From Martinezella lusitana (GTDB taxonomy: Bacteria > Pseudomonadota > Alphaproteobacteria > Rhizobiales > Rhizobiaceae), in NCBI RefSeq assembly GCF_900094565.1, contig NZ_FMAF01000018.1, positions 1 through 64,000 of the forward strand: 64,000 nt of DNA. The letters are read 5' to 3'. Shown in pieces: positions 52,784-60,921 of this stretch. A model generated the notes under the pieces. It searched no databases and was not told the DNA's origin. It worked only from the letters and a program-made list of their open reading frames with translations. The number at the start of each line of letters is the position of its first letter. The stretch's first letter is position 1. The translations under genes and the position numbers were made by a program.

Positions 52784-53842
52784 ATGGCATCGATCGATAT
52801 CCAGAACGTCAAGAAGGCCTACGGCCATGTGCAGGTGCTGCACGACATCGATCTGAGGATCAAGGATGGGGAGTTCGTCGTCCTCGTCGGCCCATCGGGA
52901 TGCGGCAAGTCGACCCTGCTCAGAATGATCGCCGGCTTGGAGGACATCAGCGGCGGCGAGATCCGTATCGCCGAGAAGCGCGTCAACGAGCTGCATCCGA
53001 AGGACCGTGACATCGCCATGGTCTTCCAGTCCTACGCGCTCTATCCGCATATGAATGTCGCCGGCAACATGAGCTACAGCCTGCGACTTCGGAAGATGGC
53101 GAAGGAGAGTATCGCGAAAGCGGTCGCGGCAGCTGCCGCGAAGCTCGGCCTCGACCCCCTGCTTGAGCGCCGCCCGAAGGCGCTTTCCGGCGGCCAGCGT
53201 CAGCGCGTCGCCATGGGACGCGCCATCGTGCGCCAGCCGAAAGCCTTCCTCTTCGACGAGCCGCTGTCGAACCTCGACGCCCGTCTGCGCGAACAGATGC
53301 GGGCCGAAATCAAGAAATTGCATGGCGACCTGAAAGCGACATCGATCTACGTCACCCACGATCAGATCGAGGCGATGACGCTGGCGGACCGGATTGTCGC
53401 CATGCATGGCGGGGTGGTCCAGCAGGTCGGGAGCCCCCTTGAGCTCTACGACCGCCCCGCCAACCTCTTCGTTGCCGGCTTCATCGGCTCACCCGGCATG
53501 AATTTTCTCGATGCGACCTATGAAACGGGCAGCATGAAGCTGAAGGACGGCACCGTCGTGCCGCTACCGGCGCCGCTAAACTTGCGGTCAGGCGTCAGGG
53601 CGACCCTCGGCATCCGGCCTGAGCATGTCGTCCTCTCTTCGGATCAGTCCGATATGGCCGCCAATGTCGAGCTTCTCGAGCCTACGGGTTTCGGCATCAT
53701 CCTGCACCTTTCTCTGCATGGCCTGCCGTTCAAGGTGTTCACGCTGGATCGCAGTGCGTTGAGCGCCGGTACCCAGGTGAATGTCGCCTTTCCGCCGCAG
53801 CATCTGCACGTCTTCGATGAAGAGGGAAAAAGGGCGACCTAA
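52784..53842 (+). CDS. Sugar-type ABC transporter ATP-binding protein (MalK/UgpC type)
   Basis: 352 residues. Walker A VGPSGCGKSTLLRMIAG, VFQSYALYPHMN, signature LSGGQRQRVAMGRAI, Walker B FLFDEPLSNLD, VYVTHDQIEAM; C-terminal TOBE domain with LGIRPEHVV. Four bases after the permease stop. Completes the importer that follows the C-S lyase. Confidence 0.92.
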   Translation: MASIDIQNVKKAYGHVQVLHDIDLRIKDGEFVVLVGPSGCGKSTLLRMIAGLEDISGGEIRIAEKRVNELHPKDRDIAMVFQSYALYPHMNVAGNMSYSLRLRKMAKESIAKAVAAAAAKLGLDPLLERRPKALSGGQRQRVAMGRAIVRQPKAFLFDEPLSNLDARLREQMRAEIKKLHGDLKATSIYVTHDQIEAMTLADRIVAMHGGVVQQVGSPLELYDRPANLFVAGFIGSPGMNFLDATYETGSMKLKDGTVVPLPAPLNLRSGVRATLGIRPEHVVLSSDQSDMAANVELLEPTGFGIILHLSLHGLPFKVFTLDRSALSAGTQVNVAFPPQHLHVFDEEGKRAT

Positions 53843-53982
53843 GCGACGACTTTTTTCCTCGCCGGAGCCAAATCGCGCAAACCGATAGAACTTTGACGCG
53901 CGCGCGGCTATCTTCTAATGTCGCAGAAGTTTCATTCAAGTACGACACTATGCTCTTCCTTAAATAGACCAGGGAGGATGTC

Positions 53983-55032
53983 ATGCCGCTTAACAATTAC
54001 GCCGTGCTCAAAGGCAGACCCATCAACAATCGCCTGGCGACCGGCTCAAGCCCGCATTATCAGGTGCTCGTTTCGGAAAATGGAACGCTGTATCGCATCG
54101 CGGTCAATGTGCGTTCGCAGGACGGAAGCGAGGTCGAATTCCTCGTGCGGGACCGCTTTGAACATCCAATCACGGCACAGCTGGCCGAGCTGCCGGAAGG
54201 ATTGCACCCGACGCCCAGCCAACCCGGTGGCGTCGCGCTCGATTTCATTCGCGGCAATCTCATGCAGCCCTGGGAACTGAAACCGCTTCCGATTTCGGCG
54301 GCAGGCCCCGACAACGATCTCAACGAAAAGATCGATAGTTACATTCAGCACGCCATGTCGGACGAACAGGCGATGATCTATGCCTTTGGCGAGACCTGGG
54401 GACCGGAGAATAGCAAGGCGGATCAATATTTCGGCTTCAAACCCGGCCGCGGCATTCATGACATCCATTTCAATCAGGGCAATCCGGGCGGAAAATACGC
54501 CTCTCAGAACGGTCCGTGGCAGGACGGCGGCCTGATACTGGAGTTTCCTCGCGAGCAGCAATGGGTCGCGATCTTCATGAAATTCCAGACGCAGGCGTGG
54601 CATTCGGACGACACGGACGGGTCCGTCATCGTCGCGCCGAGCCGGGATCATCCGAACCTGCCGCATGCGCCGGTCGACCGTGATGCCATCCCGACCTTCG
54701 ATGTACCGGACGGGCTGGTGCGCATCATCGCCGCCTATGTCAACGACGTTAAGACGCCCGAACGCGAAACCGTCACGCTGCTGAATACCGCCGATGTGCC
54801 CGTCGATCTCACCGGCTGGCAAATCAAGGACAAGCAGAAGAACGCAATGCCGCTCGCAGGTTCGATTGCTGCCGGCGCGACGCAGGTTGTCGAAATCCAC
54901 CCTCCCGTTGCACTCTCAAACAAGGGCGGGATCATCACCCTGCTCAATGCGCAGGGCATCAAGGTCCACGGTGTCTCCTATACCAAGGATCAGGCAAAGC
55001 AGCCGGGACGTACCATTCCGTTCCAGGCGTGA
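53983..55032 (+). CDS. DUF2278 (YukJ-like) protein with C-terminal lamin-tail (LTD) domain
   Basis: 349 residues. MPLNNYAVLKGRPINNR, HPITAQLAELPEGLH and GRGIHDIHFNQGNPG are DUF2278 signatures. The last 100 residues (RIIAAYVNDVKTPERETVTL, NTADVPVDLTGWQIKDKQKN, NKGGIITLLNAQGIKVHGVSY) form a recognisable LTD beta-sandwich. No signal peptide is seen. The function of the family is unknown. It stands alone after the importer operon, 140 bases downstream, with a convergent neighbour. Confidence 0.85.
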   Translation: MPLNNYAVLKGRPINNRLATGSSPHYQVLVSENGTLYRIAVNVRSQDGSEVEFLVRDRFEHPITAQLAELPEGLHPTPSQPGGVALDFIRGNLMQPWELKPLPISAAGPDNDLNEKIDSYIQHAMSDEQAMIYAFGETWGPENSKADQYFGFKPGRGIHDIHFNQGNPGGKYASQNGPWQDGGLILEFPREQQWVAIFMKFQTQAWHSDDTDGSVIVAPSRDHPNLPHAPVDRDAIPTFDVPDGLVRIIAAYVNDVKTPERETVTLLNTADVPVDLTGWQIKDKQKNAMPLAGSIAAGATQVVEIHPPVALSNKGGIITLLNAQGIKVHGVSYTKDQAKQPGRTIPFQA

Positions 55033-55060
55033 GCACGGCTCATACGTTCTTCAGGCATTT

Positions 55061-55090
55061 CCCGGCGCTAGTTCCCTTCGGAGCGCCGGG
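55061..55090. terminator. Bidirectional hairpin between convergent genes
   Basis: CCCGGCGCT (55061-55069) and AGCGCCGGG (55082-55090) pair perfectly around a 12-base loop, between the ends of the DUF2278 and M24 peptidase genes. It has no T tract but sits where a shared terminator is expected. Confidence 0.5.
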
Positions 55091-55101
55091 GTCGCCTGCC
55101 A

Positions 55102-56244
55102 TCAGGAAAATGGTTCGGTCGGCCCCTTGGACGGCTGGGTGAACCAACGCGGACCATCCGCCGTCATGTGGATATGGTCCTCGAGCCGGATACCGAATTT
55201 CTGCGGAAAGACGATCATCGGCTCGTTCGAGAAGCACATGCCGGCAGCAAGCGTCGTCGCATTGCCGCGCACGATATAGGGCTCCTCATGGATTTCCAGC
55301 CCGAGGCCGTGGCCGGCGCGGTGCGGCAGTCCTGGCAGCTTATAATCCGGCCCCAGGGAATATCTGGCAAGCACGGCACGAGCAGCATCATCCAGACTTG
55401 AGCAGGTTGCGCCCAGCTTTGCGGCATCGAAAACGGCCTGCTGCGCATCGCGCTCGATCGCCCAGGCCTGTTCGAAGGCGCTGTCGCCTGTCTTCAGCTT
55501 GTAGGTTCGCGTCAGGTCGGAGTGATAGCCGTCGATGCGGCAACCGGTGTCCACGAGAATGACATCGTCTTCGCCGAGCGTCTGGTCACCATTGGCGCCA
55601 TGCGGGAGTGACGTTGCCTCGCCAAAGGACACGATGCAGAAAGTCGAGCCGCCATGGGCGCCCGCCTCCCGATGCCGCCGGTCGATGAATTCCACCACCT
55701 CGGAGGCGCGGATTCCCGGCTTGAGCAAGGCATGCGCTTGCTTGTGCACATCGAGCGTCAGGTTCATCGCATAGTGAATGAGCGCGATCTCAGCAGGCGA
55801 TTTGATCCGGCGAAGGCTATTGATGATCGGCCCGCCGTTCGTCAGCCTTTCAGTCCCGAGCTTGGCCGCCAGAGCGTGATAGAAGAAAAGCGGCATGCTG
55901 TCGTCAAGTGCCAGAACACCGGCATCGCCGAGCAGACGTGCGATCAGCGCGGCACTGCTTTCCTCCTCCTGCCATTCGAGAATTTCGGCAGGCAGCCGCG
56001 GCAAGGTTTCGACGCGGCTGCGCTCGAAGCCGGGGACGATGTAATAAAGCTCGGTCGGCGTGACCAACGCCCCGAGGAACCGTTCGCTCGCGTGCCAGAC
56101 AAGCCCGGTGAAATAGCGCAGGCTCTCGCTCGGTCCGATCAGCATGCCGGCCAGGCCTTGTGCATCGAGTAGCCGGCGAAGCCTTGAAAGGCGCTCCTGC
56201 CTTTCCTCCTGGGTGATCCGGGGTACGGGATGCTGCCACGACAT
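55102..56244 (-). CDS. Xaa-Pro peptidase, M24 family
   Basis: 380 residues: a creatinase-like N-terminal domain (about 1-140) and an M24 pita-bread domain. The five metal ligands are visible in order: Asp and Asp in ILVDTGCRIDGYHSDLTR, His in HRAGHGLGLEIHEEP, and Glu residues in FSNEPMIVF and IRLEDHIHM. ATG at 56244 follows GGAGAG. It would cleave N-terminal Xaa-Pro bonds or a related amide/amidine. It lies downstream of a GntR regulator on the same strand. Confidence 0.88.
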   Translation of the reverse strand: MSWQHPVPRITQEERQERLSRLRRLLDAQGLAGMLIGPSESLRYFTGLVWHASERFLGALVTPTELYYIVPGFERSRVETLPRLPAEILEWQEEESSAALIARLLGDAGVLALDDSMPLFFYHALAAKLGTERLTNGGPIINSLRRIKSPAEIALIHYAMNLTLDVHKQAHALLKPGIRASEVVEFIDRRHREAGAHGGSTFCIVSFGEATSLPHGANGDQTLGEDDVILVDTGCRIDGYHSDLTRTYKLKTGDSAFEQAWAIERDAQQAVFDAAKLGATCSSLDDAARAVLARYSLGPDYKLPGLPHRAGHGLGLEIHEEPYIVRGNATTLAAGMCFSNEPMIVFPQKFGIRLEDHIHMTADGPRWFTQPSKGPTEPFS

Positions 56245-56379
56245 GTTTTCAACTCTCCTCAATGATCCCAGGCGAATGCGCTTTGGTGCCATACACAATG
56301 ATATCGACACTAGCGACCCTGTAGGCAAAATGTCGACAGATAAAATGCAGTCATTACCGGCCGCTTGCGTGGCCGGCTT

Positions 56380-57084
56380 TCAGCCCAGTTTGACCGCCAC
56401 TGGCCTATCCATGTCACGGGCGACATAATCCTGGATCTGTCGGACGATCTGGGCGGCGTGATCGATCGCGAGCTTATCGGCCTGCTCGACATCGCCGGCC
56501 TCGATCGCGGCGATCATCTCTTCATGCTCATCGACATATTGACGCGGCAGGCGGTCATCGAAGGTGGAATAATAGAGCCGCAGGATGCGTCGCCCTTCGT
56601 CGAGCAGGCGCGTGAAAAATGTCGTGTAGTAGGGGTTGCCGGCGAGCTCGGCGATGGCGACGTGAAACTCGCGGTTCGCCTCGATCATCGCAAAGGCATC
56701 GCGCGCAAGCACGGCGTCGGCGAAATCCTTCTGATGGGCGCGAATGGTTCGCATGATGGCTGCATCGCGTCTCTGCGCCGCGCCACGCGTCGTCACCCGA
56801 TACATCAGCGTGAGCGCCTCGAAATAGGTGGGAAGGCCGGCGAAATCGATCGTGGCGACGATGGTGTTCCTGTTCGGAAGCGTCGTTACCAGTCCGTCGG
56901 CGGCAAGACGAAGCAGCGCCTCGCGCACGGGCGTCCTCGACATGCCGAAACGCTCCGAAAGCCGCACCTCGTCGAGCGGGCTTCCTGGCTCGAGAGCCAT
57001 GGACAATATCTCCCGCCGCAGCGTCACATAGACGCTCTGCGTGCCGGACCCCCGCACCCGCACATTTTCCGCATCACTTTGCAT
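56380..57084 (-). CDS. GntR-family transcriptional regulator (FCD class)
   Basis: 234 residues. Winged helix at about 20-80 (LDEVRLSERFGMSRTPVREA, then LLRLAADGLVTTLPNRN) and an FCD domain with NREFHVAIAELAGN, YVDEHEEMIAAIEAGD and IDHAAQIV carrying likely metal ligands. ATG at 57084 follows GAGGGG by 8 bases. Divergent from the DapA-like gene and upstream of the M24 gene; it may control both. Confidence 0.88.
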   Translation of the reverse strand: MQSDAENVRVRGSGTQSVYVTLRREILSMALEPGSPLDEVRLSERFGMSRTPVREALLRLAADGLVTTLPNRNTIVATIDFAGLPTYFEALTLMYRVTTRGAAQRRDAAIMRTIRAHQKDFADAVLARDAFAMIEANREFHVAIAELAGNPYYTTFFTRLLDEGRRILRLYYSTFDDRLPRQYVDEHEEMIAAIEAGDVEQADKLAIDHAAQIVRQIQDYVARDMDRPVAVKLG

Positions 57085-57233
57085 TCGGATACCCCTCGCA
57101 GCCAAGGCTCCAATATTGCCTTTTCACATGCCCCGGCAAGGCCGGCCACCACTTGTTAAACTTTCATGCCACGCTTCTTGAGCTTTGTCGACAGTTTGTA
57201 TATAAGACCTTCATCTCCAATGAGGATCGAACG

Positions 57234-58145
57234 ATGACGACAGGATGGAAGGGCGTATTTCCCGCCGTAACGACGCAATTCAAGGAAGATCTTTCCGTTG
57301 ATATCCCCGAAACGCAGCGCGTTCAGGACGCGCTCGTCAACGATGGCGTCAACGGCTTGATCGTCATGGGAACATGCGGCGAGAACAATTCGCTCGACCC
57401 GGAGGAAAAGCGCACCATCCTCAAGGCCGCCGTCGAGGTGGTCAACGGTCGGGTGCCTGTGGTCACGGGCGTCTCCGAACTCGATACGCGCCGGGCCGTC
57501 GCCTACGCCCGCGATGCCGAGAAGCTCGGCGCCGACGGCCTGATGCTGCTGCCGGCAATGGTCTATGTGCCGAAGCCTGAAGAACTGATCGCGCATTTCC
57601 GCGCTGTTGCGCAAGCGACCTCGCTGCCGATCATGCTCTACAACAATCCGCCCGCCTACCGCGTCAACATCGGCGCCGATGTGCTGCAGGCGCTTGCCGA
57701 CGTGCCGAACATCAAGGCCGTCAAGGAGAGCGCGCCGGATCCGCGCCGCTTCACGGATCTCATTAATGCTTTCGGTGATCGCTTTGATATCTTTGCAGGT
57801 TTGGACGATGTCGCGCTTGAGGGCCTGATGCTCGGCGCCAAGGGCTGGGTCTCCGGCCTGACGAGCGCCTTCCCGCAGGAATCGGTGCAACTGGTTGCCG
57901 CCGCCGAACGTGGCGATTGGCAGGAAGCACGCAAGATCTATCGCTGGTTCATGCCGCTCCTGCATCTCGATGCCGAGCATGATCTAGTGCAGTCCATCAA
58001 GCTTGCCGAGCAGATCATGGGCCGTGGCTCGGAGCGCGTCCGTATGCCGCGCCTGCCGCTTTCCGGAGCCCGTCGCGCCGAGGTTACCGCGATGGTCGAA
58101 AAGGCAGCAGCCACCCGCCCGTCGAAGGTTCGTACCGCCGCCTGA
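57234..58145 (+). CDS. Dihydrodipicolinate synthase family aldolase/lyase
   Basis: 303 residues, DapA-like TIM barrel. GVFPAVTTQF, VNGLIVMGTCGENNSL, LMLLPAMVYVPKP, the Tyr of LYNNPPAYRVNIG and the Schiff-base Lys in IKAVKESAPDPRRF. The Thr-Thr dyad of true DHDPS is replaced by TCGENNS, so this is more likely a catabolic member (keto-deoxy acid or hydroxyproline-type lyase) than lysine biosynthesis. GAGGA lies 7 bases before the ATG. Divergent from a GntR regulator, its likely controller. Confidence 0.85.
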   Translation: MTTGWKGVFPAVTTQFKEDLSVDIPETQRVQDALVNDGVNGLIVMGTCGENNSLDPEEKRTILKAAVEVVNGRVPVVTGVSELDTRRAVAYARDAEKLGADGLMLLPAMVYVPKPEELIAHFRAVAQATSLPIMLYNNPPAYRVNIGADVLQALADVPNIKAVKESAPDPRRFTDLINAFGDRFDIFAGLDDVALEGLMLGAKGWVSGLTSAFPQESVQLVAAAERGDWQEARKIYRWFMPLLHLDAEHDLVQSIKLAEQIMGRGSERVRMPRLPLSGARRAEVTAMVEKAAATRPSKVRTAA

Positions 58146-58153
58146 TTTTAAAC

Positions 58154-58184
58154 GCCGGCGACCGCTGCGACAGCGGTTGCCGGC
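58154..58184 (+). terminator. Hairpin after the DapA-like gene
   Basis: GCCGGCGACCGCTG and CAGCGGTTGCCGGC make a 14-bp stem with one mismatch and the loop CGA, 8 bases after the stop. A weak T-poor tail follows. Confidence 0.55.
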
Positions 58185-58298
58185 TGCCTCCCCCTGCGGC
58201 GACACGATCGGCCCTGTTCGATCGCTAAATTATCTGACAGCGCGGACGCCGCGGGAGTGGTTGATTGCCTCCATCGAAACCAACGGTGGAGGATCACC

Positions 58299-58526
58299 AT
58301 GCAAAGCCCCAGCATCACAATTTCATCCGCGCGCATTCGTGTCGGCCTCAAGGTTCGGCGCACGCCCCTCTCTGCCATTGCAGCCGTCGCGCGGTTGCTG
58401 ATGCACAAGATGAATGAACGGCGCAATCGAAACGCACTTCTGGAGCTCTCCGACGATCAGCTGAAGGATATCGGGCTTTCGCGCGGTCAAGCGGGAAGCG
58501 ACGTTCATGTTTACAGCCGCTACTAA
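58299..58526 (+). CDS. DUF1127 small protein
   Basis: 75 residues with the DUF1127 ending NALLELSDDQLKDIGLSRGQ preceded by a basic helix (LMHKMNERRNR). Strong GGAGG lies 7 bases before the ATG. Short DUF1127 proteins in related bacteria affect phosphate, polyamine or RNA metabolism; the exact role of this longer version is not known. Followed closely by the AraC gene. Confidence 0.85.
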   Translation: MQSPSITISSARIRVGLKVRRTPLSAIAAVARLLMHKMNERRNRNALLELSDDQLKDIGLSRGQAGSDVHVYSRY

Positions 58527-58590
58527 AAAGCCGGCGCGAGATGTGTTAGGCTCCGGCAGCGGAGCCCTACGGCTCGATGGGGATTGCGGT

Positions 58591-59442
58591 ATGTCACAAA
58601 TTTCGACGGCTCTACTGCTGAAGACGAAAACCGTCATGATCCGCGATGTCGTCTGCAATGTCGAATGCCGCCACAAGAGCGACGAGGAATGCGCTCACAA
58701 GACAAGCCTCGTCTATCCCTATCGCGGCGTCTTCAAGCGGCATGTCGGCCAGAATGACGTTGTCGCCGAGGCCAATCAGGTCATCTTCTTCAACGGCGGA
58801 CAGGACTACAGGATCAGTCACCCGGTCGAGGGTGGCGATTCCTGTCTCGATCTGGCGATCGACGAGGCTGTACTCCAAGAGCTTGCGCCGAAGGAACAGG
58901 TGCAGGCCGGCGAAGGCGTCGTCTTCCGCCGCCAACGCCGTCGCGTCGACCCGCGCGCGCAGGCGCTCGTCGCCCTTCTTCGCCACGGCCTGAGCCGCAA
59001 CATAGCCGAAAGCCTCGAGGGCGAGACCTTGGCACTGACCCTGGTGCGCCGCTCGCTCGGCGAGCGCACATCACATGCGGCCGGCGCCAGCTTTGGCCGG
59101 CAGAAGCTTGTCGATCGGGCGAAGCTCGTCCTGTCTTCCGATCTCGCCCGGCGATGGACGCTCGCAGAGATCGCCAAGGAGGTCGGTGTCTCGCCGGTTT
59201 ACCTCACGCAGGTCTTCCAGCAGGTCGAAGCCATGCCGCTCTATCGCTATCAATTGCGGCTGCGGCTGGCCCGCGCGCTCGACCTTCTTGGCCGGTACGA
59301 CGACCTGACGATGCTCGGCCTCGATCTCGGCTTTTCCAGCCACAGCCATTTCAGCGCCGCCTTCAAGCAGACCTATGGCCTGACACCCGCCGAATTCCAG
59401 CGCTCGGCGCAGCTGAAACCGAAGCGCTACATCAGTCGCTAA
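58591..59442 (+). CDS. AraC-family transcriptional regulator
   Basis: 283 residues. The N-terminal half is a cupin-like ligand domain (RGVFKRHVGQNDVVAEANQV, with several Cys at VVCNVECRHKSDEECAHK). The C-terminal AraC HTH pair is clear (LAEIAKEVGVSPVYLTQVFQ and GLDLGFSSHSHFSAAFKQ, then YGLTPAEFQ). ATG at 58591 has GGGGA upstream. The Cys/His cluster near the N-terminus (three Cys within about 16 residues) could bind a metal. Target genes are unknown; a small Cys-rich protein gene follows. Confidence 0.85.
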   Translation: MSQISTALLLKTKTVMIRDVVCNVECRHKSDEECAHKTSLVYPYRGVFKRHVGQNDVVAEANQVIFFNGGQDYRISHPVEGGDSCLDLAIDEAVLQELAPKEQVQAGEGVVFRRQRRRVDPRAQALVALLRHGLSRNIAESLEGETLALTLVRRSLGERTSHAAGASFGRQKLVDRAKLVLSSDLARRWTLAEIAKEVGVSPVYLTQVFQQVEAMPLYRYQLRLRLARALDLLGRYDDLTMLGLDLGFSSHSHFSAAFKQTYGLTPAEFQRSAQLKPKRYISR

Positions 59443-59524
59443 AGATTCCGACAGCGCCGATAGGGCCAACGGTGCTCTCATGACCCTGCCCCGATCGGGG
59501 GATCATTCAGGAAAGGGTTATGAG

Positions 59525-59686
59525 ATGAAGAGAACCACATGCGCCGCTTGCGACTGCGAATTGGGTGCAGAGACCATCAAGGTCAACCTCGGCGGCAAGT
59601 CGGTCGAGGTCTGCTGCGAGGAGTGCGCCGCCGCACTCAGGGAAGCCGATCAGTCAACCTCGGCTGCGTTGAGCAGCAAGGAATAG
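59525..59686 (+). CDS. Small Cys-rich metal-binding-like protein
   Basis: 53 residues. CAACDCELG near the N-terminus and VCCEECAAAL at the middle give a C-x2-C-x-C and CC-x2-C pair that resembles TRASH/YHS-type metal-sensing or transfer knuckles. AAGG lies about 11 bases before the ATG. It follows the AraC gene on the same strand and ends in a long perfect hairpin. Likely a small metal or redox factor; not further identified. Confidence 0.65.
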   Translation: MKRTTCAACDCELGAETIKVNLGGKSVEVCCEECAAALREADQSTSAALSSKE

Positions 59687-59994
59687 AGACGGGACCGAAG
59701 CGGCTCGAGCCGCGCTTTCATCGGGCCATTATCATGGAAAGAGCCGCGCCCAAGGCGCGGCTCTTTCCATGATGATTCAAAGGAAAATATTGGCACCAGG
59801 CGCGACGGACCGCAGATTTCGCCCTTCTGCGTGTCCAACGCAGGAAAGTGGTAAAGAATTGTTGCCACGGCGCTCCCAGCAAACTTCGTTCGCAACATTC
59901 CTTCGCCAAGAAACATTCGGAAATATCGGGACCTATTGCATTCATACGGCCTCGCTAGCCTCAGCATCAGTAAATCGTAATGAAGGTACTGATC
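59687..59994. other. Intergenic region with terminator hairpin and promoter for the LTXXQ gene
   Basis: 308 bases. It contains the 20-bp hairpin at 59731-59773; the remaining 200 bases before the LTXXQ gene are relatively AT-rich and presumably carry its promoter. No gene is seen. Confidence 0.45.
59731..59773. terminator. 20-bp perfect hairpin with CAA loop
   Basis: The 20 bases at 59731-59750 are the exact reverse complement of 59754-59773, with only CAA between. The core reads GAAAGAGCCGCGCC / GGCGCGGCTCTTTC. It lies 45 bases after the small Cys-rich gene; with CTCTTTC at the right arm it can act as an intrinsic terminator in either direction. Confidence 0.65.
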
Positions 59995-60624
59995 ATGAGG
60001 CAACGACACATCGTCGCAACTTTGTTGATAACAGCCATCGGCGGCGTTGCCGTTTCCGCGCTCGCCGCCGAGCCGGCTGCCACGCCCGATACGCAGAAGC
60101 CCCCAGGCATCGAGGCGGCGCAACCCATGCCGGGCCGCATGGTGCCGGGCGGCTGGCCCTGCCCGGGCCCGCATCCCGAAGGGCCGATGATGGCCTTCGG
60201 CGCCGGCATGCCCATGCCGCCAAACGAGCCGCCCGGCGGCTTCCATCATGGGCCGGATCCGGCTCTCGAGCTTGCGGGCAAGCTGTCGGCCATGGAAACG
60301 CTGATCGGCATTCACAGCGCCCAGCTCGATGCCTGGCGGGACTACACCAGCGCGCTGTCGGATTTTCTGGCTTTTCCGAAACATCGTCCACCCGGCCCGC
60401 CGCTCCCGGATGACGCTGCTGCGTCGCAGCCCGATCACGACGCCGACAAGCAGAAGGAACTCTTTGGCGAACTCGTCGCCGATCACGCGCTGGATCGCGC
60501 CGCCAAGGCAACCGTCCTCAAGGACAAGGCCGTCGCCCTGCGCAACGTCCTGACCGCCGATCAACTTGCAAAGCTTGAGGATGCGGAACGATCCCTCGTT
60601 CCAGGCCCTCACGCATTCCGCTGA
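59995..60624 (+). CDS. LTXXQ-type periplasmic protein, Met/His/Pro rich
   Basis: 209 residues. Sec signal RHIVATLLITAIGGVAVSALA with cleavage near ALAAEPA. The next 60 residues are rich in Pro, Met, Gly and His (MPGRMVPGGWPCPGPHPEGP, PMPPNEPPGGFHHGP), and the C-terminal part has ALRNVLTADQLAKLEDAE, the LTxxQ motif of the Spy/CpxP family. Such proteins are periplasmic chaperones or metal stress sensors. ATG at 59995 is preferred to 59980 because GAAGG lies 8 bases ahead of it and it opens the signal peptide. Upstream of an efflux operon. Confidence 0.72.
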   Translation: MRQRHIVATLLITAIGGVAVSALAAEPAATPDTQKPPGIEAAQPMPGRMVPGGWPCPGPHPEGPMMAFGAGMPMPPNEPPGGFHHGPDPALELAGKLSAMETLIGIHSAQLDAWRDYTSALSDFLAFPKHRPPGPPLPDDAAASQPDHDADKQKELFGELVADHALDRAAKATVLKDKAVALRNVLTADQLAKLEDAERSLVPGPHAFR

Positions 60625-60760
60625 TAGATGATCGAGGATTCGACCAGGGAACATCCGACTGCATAGTCACAACAGACCATTTCCTCTCCGCCTCCAACCG
60701 ATCGAGATTCCCCCCGGACGCCCTCGTCGATTGGAAGGAGCGGCCCCTCAAAGGGCCGAA

Positions 60761-60796
60761 TGGTCCGGGAACGCCCCGCCCGGCGTTCCCGGACCA
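60761..60796. repeat. 15-bp perfect inverted repeat
   Basis: TGGTCCGGGAACGCC (60761-60775) and GGCGTTCCCGGACCA (60782-60796) flank a 6-base loop. A smaller hairpin (GGCCC CTCAAA GGGCC) precedes it. Lies between the LTXXQ gene and the efflux operon, so it may be a terminator or attenuator. Confidence 0.55.
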
Positions 60797-60921
60797 ATGA
60801 CGCGTGAGCTTCATCGTCCCTTCCCGCAGAAGGAAAGCCGATTGCCTCCTCAAATGGTCCGCCTTCCGTCCGAGCCAGAACCGAGGCCGGCGCACATGAT
60901 CCATGAACAGGGATAGACATC

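Noticed and set aside
59650..60654. Minus-strand open frame of 334 codons opposite the LTXXQ gene
   Set aside because: It crosses the 20-bp hairpin and lacks any recognisable domain, while the plus-strand gene has a signal peptide and LTXXQ motif.
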